Assembly: GCA_051646105.1 (NCBI GenBank)
Contig: JBOFCO010000146.1
Location: 1 to 7,743, forward strand
DNA from: JBOFCO01 sp051646105
GTDB lineage: Bacteria; Pseudomonadota; Alphaproteobacteria; Rhodobacterales; Rhodobacteraceae
Direction: 5' to 3'
DNA: 7,743 nucleotides
Positions 1 through 5,343 of this stretch are shown piece by piece. The notes below the pieces were generated by a model. The model had not been told where the DNA came from, searched no databases, and was given only the letters and a program-made list of their open reading frames with translations. The number at the start of each line of letters is the position of its first letter. The first letter of the stretch is position 1. Position numbers and translations under genes: made by a program.

Positions 1-1105
1 ATTGCTCCTGCGGAGAGACGGAGACAGTCAGCGCATCGGTGGCCAGCAGGATCGGCTGGCGCAACTGGTGATCCCAGTCGCGCAGGGTCAGCTTCTGGCC
101 CTTGAATCCCGCCACTTCAAAGGCAGGCGAAAGGATGTGTTCGCGCAGCGCGGCGAAATCGCCTGTGTTGGCGCGTGTCGCGGCCTCTCCCACCACGCGC
201 AGGGCCAGCCATGTCTGATAGTCCTCCTCGCGCATCCGGCGGCCTGCGAGTGCCTCGAACCGGTTCTGGAACTGCGTCGCCCCCCAGGCTTCCAGCGCGG
301 GGTGCCATGTCCGGGGTTCCAGTCCGGCGGAACCTGCCACGGGCCGGGCATCCCATGTCTGAAACGGCAGATAAGCGGCGAAAATGCCCGCTTCGTCCGC
401 TGCGATCAGCACGTCATGGTCGGGCGCACTTTGGGTAAAAACCGGCATCTGCTTTTGCACCTGCACATGGCCGGTATCAGTACGCCGCGCGCCCCCGGTA
501 TCCTCGAATACCCTTTCCTCGACGATGGTCGCGCCGAACTTGCGGGCCGAGGTGCGGTAGGCTTCGGCAAGGCCGGCATCTTCGGGATGGCTGCCCGCGA
601 TCAGGAACCAGTCCCCCCATTGCTTCCAGACAAGGAACTGCGCCAGCGCATCGGTCAGCATCGCGTGGCTGGGGGCGATATGCACAACATTCGCCCGACA
701 ATCCGCCCCGCGCAGCCGGTCGCCCCGCGCGCCGGCATTCAGGATCAGCGCGCGGTCGCCCGCCTGATCGGCCAGTGACAGCGTCGTCGCATCGTCAGCC
801 AGAACCACCACGAACTGCGCGCCGCCATCCAGCGCCTGATCCAGGGTCGCGGTAGCAGTTTCCGGTGTTGCGGTCAGTTCCGCATTCTCGAAAACCTGCC
901 CCATGAACCGCCCCGTCGTGGCGTTGTCGTCGCCCGCCAGCCTTGCGCCGGCGAAACCCAGATCGTCGGTCGGCAGATCAAGACGGGAAATCGGCGGAAG
1001 TCCCGCTCGTTCGACACGCAGCACGGCGGTCTTTATCACAATGTCTGCCTCGGCCGCAGAAACGGATATGGCTGTGAAGATGCCGGCCAACACCAGGGTT
1101 TTCAT
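1..1105 (-). CDS. ABC transporter substrate-binding protein of the PQQ-dependent alcohol dehydrogenase system (partial, C-terminus outside window)
   Basis: The reverse strand reads open from an ATG at 1105 to the window edge, giving 368 residues without a stop. The protein starts with a signal peptide (MKTLVLAGIFTAISVSAAEA, cleavage likely before D21). It then looks like a type I periplasmic binding protein of the branched-chain amino acid (LivJ) class, with stretches such as FVVVLADDATT, WGDWFLIAGSHPED and TWLALRVVGEAATR. This matches my memory of the family annotated as substrate-binding protein of the PQQ-dependent alcohol dehydrogenase system (TIGR03863). The ligand is unknown. An ATG at 1111 is also in frame, but the GGGAGG at 1112-1117 sits only one base from it and seven from the ATG at 1105, so 1105 is preferred. 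It is divergent from the DUF2380-type operon. ABC ATPase and permease genes, if present, would lie beyond the left edge. Family assignment is fairly sure; function is inferred from context. Confidence 0.85.
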   Translation of the reverse strand, partial: MKTLVLAGIFTAISVSAAEADIVIKTAVLRVERAGLPPISRLDLPTDDLGFAGARLAGDDNATTGRFMGQVFENAELTATPETATATLDQALDGGAQFVVVLADDATTLSLADQAGDRALILNAGARGDRLRGADCRANVVHIAPSHAMLTDALAQFLVWKQWGDWFLIAGSHPEDAGLAEAYRTSARKFGATIVEERVFEDTGGARRTDTGHVQVQKQMPVFTQSAPDHDVLIAADEAGIFAAYLPFQTWDARPVAGSAGLEPRTWHPALEAWGATQFQNRFEALAGRRMREEDYQTWLALRVVGEAATRANTGDFAALREHILSPAFEVAGFKGQKLTLRDWDHQLRQPILLATDALTVSVSPQEQ

Positions 1106-1264
1106 TCGCATGCCTCCCGTTTCGATTGGGGCACGGCGGGCATGACCCGTCAACTCATCCGAAGGGGTGATTCATAAGTGGTTTTTAAGAAAGGGGCTTT
1201 TGCCGCTTTCGCCATACTTATGGTGGATTGCGTGAAAGCGTTGGCGGGACGCATCCTGTGGGGC
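1106..1264. promoter_or_regulatory. Divergent promoter region between the SBP gene and the DUF2380-type operon
   Basis: This short stretch separates two divergent genes and must hold promoters for both. On the minus strand a TTGACG (complement of 1148-1153) resembles a -35 box, with a weak CCCAAT 17 bases further on (complement of 1125-1130). That would give a leader too short to include the Shine-Dalgarno comfortably, so it is only a candidate. On the plus strand the stretch 1178-1223 is locally rich in A/T and holds a near-palindrome, CCATA-CT-TATGG (1212-1223). No clear -35/-10 pair for the plus strand could be fixed by eye. Confidence 0.4.
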
Positions 1265-1768
1265 ATGAAATTGCTTCCGGCCCTGATCCTTGTCGCTGCT
1301 CCCGCATTTCTGCCTGCGCATGCCGAAGTGCCTGCGGCGGGGGACACGGCCTTTTTCGGCCTGCATTTCATCGATCTGTCGACCGAAGGGGCGATGAACG
1401 GCATCCGGGCAGATGAAACCGCGCGCGTGGAAATGACCGAAGGGGTGATCGCTGACGACCTGACGGCGCGGGGGTTCACGCTTTTGCCGCTCGATCCGGT
1501 CGCGGCGGAGCTGGCGAAGGTTGCCAACCCTGCCGCCTGCAATGGCTGCGATGTGAAGTTGGCACATGAACTGGGTGCAGATTATGCGCTGACAGGTGAG
1601 GTGCGCAAGATTTCCAACCTGATCCTCAGCTTCAGCCTGCATCTGCGCGACGCGAAAACCGGCGCGGTACTGCGGACGGGTGCTGTCGATATCCGGGGCA
1701 ATACCGACGAAAGCTGGCAGCGCGGGATGCGCTATCTGCTGAAGAACATCATTTTCCGCGATCGATAG
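1265..1768 (+). CDS. Exported DUF2380/DUF3280-type protein of PQQ-dehydrogenase clusters
   Basis: This is a 167-residue protein with a clean signal peptide (MKLLPALILVAAPAFLPAHA, cleavage before E21). The mature part has a CNGCD motif (Cys92 and Cys95, a CXXC pair), then ELGADYALTGEVRKISNLI and a conserved-looking end, VDIRGNTDESWQRGMRYLLK. These features match the small secreted family I know as DUF2380/DUF3280, often found beside quinoprotein dehydrogenase genes; its function is unknown. An in-frame GTG at 1178 (with GAAGGGG ten bases upstream) would add 29 residues, but the added codons are atypical (ATA, CTT, GGA, repeated TTT) and would place the hydrophobic segment unusually far from the N-terminus. 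The ATG at 1265 has only a weak GGGG before it, so the start is not settled. It is the first gene of a three-gene operon, 12 bases before the SRPBCC gene. A CXXC pair could suggest redox or metal binding, which is speculation. Confidence 0.8.
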   Translation: MKLLPALILVAAPAFLPAHAEVPAAGDTAFFGLHFIDLSTEGAMNGIRADETARVEMTEGVIADDLTARGFTLLPLDPVAAELAKVANPAACNGCDVKLAHELGADYALTGEVRKISNLILSFSLHLRDAKTGAVLRTGAVDIRGNTDESWQRGMRYLLKNIIFRDR

Positions 1769-1780
1769 GGGGACAAGACG

Positions 1781-2317
1781 ATGAAATGGCTTTTCGGCAT
1801 CCTGCTGGCGATGGGCGCGCTGGTTGCGACCGTGGCGCAGGCCCATGGCCCGGTGCGGCAGAAAGTGACGCTTGAGGTGAAGCTGGACGCCACCCCGGAT
1901 GAGGTCTGGGCGGTGATCGGCAACTTTCAGGACATGAGCTGGCACCCGGCGGTGGCGGGAACCGCGGGCGAGGGCGGCAATGAACCGGAGGCGACGCGGG
2001 TGCTGGCGCTGGGCGCGGAGGACGGCCCGACGATAGCCGAGGTGTTGGACAAATATTCCGCAGAGAAACGCAGCTATTCCTACCGGATCACGGCGGTCGA
2101 TGTGGCAGTGCTGCCGGTGACCAACTACTCTTCGCATCTCACCGTCAAGGATGACGGGGGCAAGGCTGTCGTTGAATGGCGGGGGGCTTTCTACCGCGGC
2201 TATCCCAACAACGACCCACCCCCTGAACTGAATGACGAGGCTGCCCTGGCCGCCGTCTCGGGGGTTTATCAGGCGGGTCTGGATGCCCTGGCCGAACGGT
2301 TCGGCAAGCGGGAGTGA
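1781..2317 (+). CDS. Exported SRPBCC (START-like) protein, MxaD-like
   Basis: This is a 178-residue protein with a signal peptide (MKWLFGILLAMGALVATVAQA, cleavage before H22). The rest looks like an SRPBCC / polyketide-cyclase-like fold: a first strand with KVTLEVKLDATPDEVWAVIG (residues about 28-47), the DMSWHPAV segment, central strands SYSYRITAVDVAVLPVTNYSS, VEWRGAFYRG, and a long C-terminal helix (EAALAAVSGVYQAGLDALAERF). In methylotrophs the periplasmic MxaD protein belongs to this group and has been reported to help electron transfer between methanol dehydrogenase and its cytochrome. A similar role with XoxF and CycB is inferred from context only, as mxaD itself cannot be claimed. An AGGGGGA at 1767-1773 gives a good Shine-Dalgarno seven bases before the ATG. 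Its stop overlaps the GTG start of the next gene by four bases (GTGA), indicating translational coupling. Confidence 0.85.
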   Translation: MKWLFGILLAMGALVATVAQAHGPVRQKVTLEVKLDATPDEVWAVIGNFQDMSWHPAVAGTAGEGGNEPEATRVLALGAEDGPTIAEVLDKYSAEKRSYSYRITAVDVAVLPVTNYSSHLTVKDDGGKAVVEWRGAFYRGYPNNDPPPELNDEAALAAVSGVYQAGLDALAERFGKRE

Positions 2318-3234
2318 GGGCGCTTGTCGCCCTTTGTCTTCTGACTGGTGCGGCACTGGCGGAGGAGCGTGCCTTTGTGACCGCGCAGGAGGCGGGGCTG
2401 CTGGCGGTGATCGATCCCGTTGCTGGCCGGGTGCTTTGCACTGCCGATCTTGGCGGCAAGCCCGCGCCGCTGGTGGTGGACCCGCAGTCCCGGCTGGCCT
2501 ACGCGGTCGCTGCCGAAAGCGGTCGGTTATTCGCGGTGGCGGAGGATTGTGTGATCCGCGCGAGCGTCGGCTTTGATGGCGGACCTTTTGGCGTGGCGAT
2601 CAACCCCGTGCGCGATGTGCTTTATCTGGCAGACTGGTATGGCGCGCGGATATGGGAACTGTCATTGCACGATCTTGGTGTGCTGCGCATCTTTCCGGTT
2701 GGCAAGGTGCCTGCCGGTCTGGCCGTTACCGATGATGGCGCGTTGCTTCTGGTGGCAGAGCGTGACGACAACAGCCTTGCGATACTGGACACCGAAACCG
2801 GCGCGGTCCTGTCGCGGATCGGCGTGGGCACGCATCCGTTCGGCATCGCGTTGCTTGATGATCGTGCCTTTACCGCCGATGTGGAATCCGACAGCGTGAC
2901 CGTCGTCGATCTTGCCAGCGCTGCCGTTGTGGGCACGATTGCCGTGGGCAAGCGGCCCTATGCGATTGCCTTTGCCGGTGACAGGGGATTTGTCACCGAC
3001 CAGTATGACGACACCGTCACGGTCTTCGACGCTGGAACGTTCGAGGTGCTGGGCAAGGTCGAGGTGGGGGAATATCCCGAAGGCATCGATGCCAGCGCCG
3101 ATGGCAGTCGGGTGCTGGTGGCCAACTGGTTTTCAAACACGCTCAGCGTGATCGATGCTGAAGCCCTGTCGGTGATATCGGAAATCGAGGTGCCGGATGG
3201 GCCGCGTGCTTTTGGCGATTTCATCCTGCCGTAG
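2314..3234 (+). CDS. YVTN-type beta-propeller protein associated with PQQ-dependent catabolism
   Basis: This is a 306-residue exported protein with signal peptide MRALVALCLLTGAALA (cleavage before E17). It is built of repeats of about 40 residues, most regular at 127-169, 170-209, 210-249 and 250-291. Each begins with a V-G-x-x-P-x-G/A-I/L turn and carries a strand such as NSLAILDTETGAV, DSVTVVDLASAAV, DTVTVFDAGTFEV or NTLSVIDAEALSV. This is the YVTN/NHL-like surface-layer propeller pattern, and the family is known as PQQ-dependent catabolism-associated beta-propeller (TIGR03866). It has no visible catalytic motif; scaffolding or binding in the periplasm is the usual guess. The start is a GTG at 2314 that overlaps the upstream stop. 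No other start gives an intact signal peptide. Its stop codon lies three bases from the stop of the convergent CXXCW gene. Confidence 0.87.
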   Translation: MRALVALCLLTGAALAEERAFVTAQEAGLLAVIDPVAGRVLCTADLGGKPAPLVVDPQSRLAYAVAAESGRLFAVAEDCVIRASVGFDGGPFGVAINPVRDVLYLADWYGARIWELSLHDLGVLRIFPVGKVPAGLAVTDDGALLLVAERDDNSLAILDTETGAVLSRIGVGTHPFGIALLDDRAFTADVESDSVTVVDLASAAVVGTIAVGKRPYAIAFAGDRGFVTDQYDDTVTVFDAGTFEVLGKVEVGEYPEGIDASADGSRVLVANWFSNTLSVIDAEALSVISEIEVPDGPRAFGDFILP

Positions 3235-3237
3235 AGA

Positions 3238-3780
3238 TCAGGGCAAGACCAGCGGTTCGACCATAACCAGCGCGGGATTGTCGGGCAATGTTACCCATCC
3301 CTCTGGTCCGTCGGGATACCAGATCACTTCGGAATAGCCGTAGCCAAGCGCGCGTTTCGCCACATTCCACGACATCCAGCATTCCGCGCGGCAGAAGATC
3401 ACCACGGGTTTCGCCACGTCGTCGCCAGTGGCATGGGCCAGCCCGGCCTTCAGATAGGCATCCTCTTCTGGCGACAGCGCCTCGAATCCGGTATTCGGCA
3501 GCCAGATCGCACCGGGGATGCTCATGCGCGGCTTTTCGCGCCAGATCGTCTCCTCGGGCAAATCAGCGGGTTTCACGTCGCGGGGCATGACATCGACAAA
3601 GACCGCAACGCCGTCGTGGTGCAGCTGCGCGGCGGTGGTATTGTCGGCAACCCTGGCCCCGGTCAGCGTTGCGGGCACCGGGGCGGAATAGGGCGGGCCG
3701 CGATAGCCGTCGGGTTCGGGAACCGTGTCTGCCCACGCCGGAGCAGTCAACAGCAGCAGGGCCAGCGCCAGCCGTTTCAT
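3238..3780 (-). CDS. PQQ-dependent catabolism-associated CXXCW-motif protein (rhodanese-like, exported)
   Basis: This is a 180-residue protein with signal peptide MKRLALALLLLTAPAWA (cleavage before D18). The mature part looks like a single rhodanese-like domain: a strand GVAVFVDVMPRD (about 57-68), the SIPGAIWLPN segment (about 87-96) where rhodaneses have their substrate loop, and the active-site-like VVIFCRAECWMSWNVAKR (about 126-143). Cys130, Cys134 and Trp135 are the key residues; the two cysteines are separated by three residues (R-A-E) although the family is usually called CXXCW (TIGR03865). Its ATG overlaps the stop of xoxJ by four bases (ATGA), so it is the coupled last gene of the xox operon. 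Function is unproven; a thiol or sulfur role in maturing periplasmic cytochrome or dehydrogenase is possible. It ends tail to tail with the beta-propeller gene. Confidence 0.88.
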   Translation of the reverse strand: MKRLALALLLLTAPAWADTVPEPDGYRGPPYSAPVPATLTGARVADNTTAAQLHHDGVAVFVDVMPRDVKPADLPEETIWREKPRMSIPGAIWLPNTGFEALSPEEDAYLKAGLAHATGDDVAKPVVIFCRAECWMSWNVAKRALGYGYSEVIWYPDGPEGWVTLPDNPALVMVEPLVLP

Positions 3781-4613
3781 GGCGCAGCCTTCAGCGCAGT
3801 GCCGTAATCGTCAACCAGCGGCACCCCGGCGTCGCGCAGGATGCGGTCGATTTCATCCTGATTGCGCCGGATCAGCGAATTGAGATCGCGCTTCCAGTCC
3901 TGATCGGCGGGGCGTACCCCCATGGTGATGCGGTAAAACAGCTTTGGGCTGTCGGTTTCGCCCAGCAGTGGCGTGATCTTCAGGCCCGCGTCATCCTTTG
4001 CCAGCGGCCCGCCGATCGGCCCCCACAGGATCGCGGCATCGATTTCCCCCTTGCGCAGATCGTCCAGCATGTCCTCTGCCGGGCTTTGCACCCGGCGATC
4101 GACCACCAGTGGATAGGGCTTCGCCAGTCCGATCAGGCCCAGTCGCGCCAGATGCGTGGCGGGCGGGGTGCCCGCGATTATGCCCAGGTGTTTGCCCTGA
4201 AGGGCAGGGTCCGAAAGAGCGGCAACGCCTGTCAGGGGCGAGCCTGAAGGGGTTATCAGAACATGGGTCGATGTATAGTAATGGTTGGTGTTCTGCACCA
4301 GTTCATCGCCCTGGGCATAGCCGATCACCACATCGCAAGCCCCGGCGCGCAGCGTCTTGCGGATGAAACCCGGTCCCATCGGAAACCATGTGGTTTCCAG
4401 GGGGCGCTCCAGCTTTTCCGCAAAAAGTGCGGCAATGTCGTTTTCAAAGCCGCCACCGTCCTTGCTGGACAGCGGCAGGTTGGCCGGATCGGCGCAGACG
4501 CGGAACGCGGTCTGCGAAACCAACTCGGCGGTTTGCGCCGCTGCCGGTCGGGTGGGCCATGTCATGCAGGCGAGCAGCCCGCAGCACATCACCGCAAGGC
4601 GGGCCGCACGCAT
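3777..4613 (-). CDS. xoxJ: XoxJ/MoxJ-type periplasmic solute-binding-like protein
   Basis: This is a 278-residue exported protein with a signal peptide ending near PAAA-Q27. It has the hallmarks of a family 3 solute-binding protein related to MoxJ/XoxJ: TAFRVCADPANLPLSS at about 35-50, a GFENDIAALFAEKL helix, RKTLRAGACDVVIGYAQGDE, a YYTSTHVLIT hinge segment, and LRKGEIDAAILWGPIGG near the second lobe. XoxJ proteins are thought to assist maturation or activation of XoxF; this is family knowledge and is not proved here. The order xoxF-cycB-xoxJ supports the name. The start at 4613 lies one base after the cycB stop (TGACATG), with a GGATGG five bases upstream; an in-frame ATG at 4622 would add three residues and is also possible. 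Residues LLAC at 13-16 loosely resemble a lipobox. The last four bases overlap the CXXCW gene. Confidence 0.87.
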   Translation of the reverse strand: MRAARLAVMCCGLLACMTWPTRPAAAQTAELVSQTAFRVCADPANLPLSSKDGGGFENDIAALFAEKLERPLETTWFPMGPGFIRKTLRAGACDVVIGYAQGDELVQNTNHYYTSTHVLITPSGSPLTGVAALSDPALQGKHLGIIAGTPPATHLARLGLIGLAKPYPLVVDRRVQSPAEDMLDDLRKGEIDAAILWGPIGGPLAKDDAGLKITPLLGETDSPKLFYRITMGVRPADQDWKRDLNSLIRRNQDEIDRILRDAGVPLVDDYGTALKAAP

Positions 4614-4614
4614 G

Positions 4615-5160
4615 TCAGCCATCCATGCACGAAGTTTCACTGGCGGCGATCTCATCGTTCTTCTCCGCCTTTTTCGCCGGTCGGCCGCGATCTACCGCGC
4701 CCGTTCCCCGCGCTTTCAGATAGACGTATATGTCATCCAGATAGCACATCACGTTCTTGTTGGTGCCGAATGACGGCATAACCGAATTGTCGGATGCGCC
4801 AACCTTCTGGCGACCTTCGGCCACGACGCCGATGAAGGTGTAATAGTCCAGCGTCAGCGCGGAATTCTTCAGCGCCGGGGCATAGGTCGATCCTTCGCCA
4901 TCCGGCCCGTGGCAGACATGGCATTCCGCATGATACCGCCGGAAGCCAGAGAATGTCGCCCAGTCGACGGTGCCATCTTCTTCGATCTTGTAGGTCGGTT
5001 CACTCGCAGCATTCAGCCAGCGCCCGCCTTCCTGCGTGGCGGCAGCGACGTTTGCCTCGTCATAGGGCACGTCCTGCGCGGTGGCAGGCAGGGCTGGTGT
5101 CATCAGGCAAAGCGCGGCTAGCGCGGGGCGAATGGGAAAAACCCGGGCGGGCATCGGCAT
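4615..5160 (-). CDS. cycB: Methanol-metabolism c-type cytochrome (c553i type)
   Basis: This is a 181-residue periplasmic monohaem cytochrome c with a signal peptide ending near PATAQ29. The haem-binding motif is Cys80-His-Val-Cys83-His84 followed by GPDGEG, and Met128 in SVMPSFG is the likely distal ligand. Two further cysteines in the mature part, Cys139 (VMCYLDD) and Cys178 (TSCMDG), fit the four-cysteine methanol-related cytochrome family (TIGR03874) and probably form a disulfide. The tail at 157-170 is highly charged. In Paracoccus a cytochrome gene at this position is cycB, encoding cytochrome c553i; here it most likely accepts electrons from XoxF. The ATG at 5160 is preceded at eight bases by GGGAGGAG (complement of 5169-5176), which rules out the longer open frame up to 5307, since that would run through the intergenic hairpin. 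Confidence 0.9.
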   Translation of the reverse strand: MPMPARVFPIRPALAALCLMTPALPATAQDVPYDEANVAAATQEGGRWLNAASEPTYKIEEDGTVDWATFSGFRRYHAECHVCHGPDGEGSTYAPALKNSALTLDYYTFIGVVAEGRQKVGASDNSVMPSFGTNKNVMCYLDDIYVYLKARGTGAVDRGRPAKKAEKNDEIAASETSCMDG

Positions 5161-5168
5161 GTCTGAAA

Positions 5169-5176
5169 CTCCTCCC
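5169..5176 (-). promoter_or_regulatory. Strong Shine-Dalgarno of the cytochrome gene
   Basis: The minus strand reads GGGAGGAG here, eight bases before the ATG at 5160. It fixes the start of the cytochrome gene. A small GGGCC/GGCCC inverted repeat (5179-5183 and 5192-5196) lies just upstream and might fold next to it. Confidence 0.75.
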
Positions 5177-5259
5177 ACGGGCCGGCATCTTGGCCCCTGC
5201 TGTTTGCGGTGCGGGCCTTGGCTTTCCATCCGGGCCTGCATTCTGGTTGTCTGTTGAAT

Positions 5260-5290
5260 ACGCGCCCCCGGAAGATTGCCGGGGGCGCGT
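5260..5290 (-). terminator. Strong 12-bp stem-loop between xoxF and cycB
   Basis: ACGCGCCCCCGG at 5260-5271 is perfectly complementary to CCGGGGGCGCGT at 5279-5290, leaving a seven-base loop. The hairpin begins 53 bases after the xoxF stop and ends 99 bases before the cycB start. The stem is almost entirely G/C. In the direction of transcription it is followed by ATTCAACAG and not by a run of T, so it is not a classic factor-independent terminator. It more likely protects or defines the 3' end of xoxF mRNA, or acts as a partial terminator that lowers cycB and xoxJ output relative to xoxF. Confidence 0.7.
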
Positions 5291-5343
5291 TCTGCTGGGG
5301 CATTCACCCGCCGGGGATCGCGGCGCGGTTGCCCTGCATCGGG

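Noticed and set aside
2..778. A 258-codon open frame on the plus strand at the left edge
   Set aside because: It is antisense to the substrate-binding protein gene, whose frame is open over the whole region with a signal peptide and good ribosome site.
1172..2356. A 394-codon open frame on the minus strand, opposite the DUF and SRPBCC genes
   Set aside because: The product is Arg/His/Gln-rich and low in recognisable motifs, as expected for an antisense frame. Both plus-strand genes have signal peptides and family features.
5161..5307. A longer N-terminus for the cytochrome, starting at 5307
   Set aside because: It would translate through the strong hairpin and the ribosome site and bury the signal peptide 49 residues in. 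The start at 5160 has an ideal Shine-Dalgarno.
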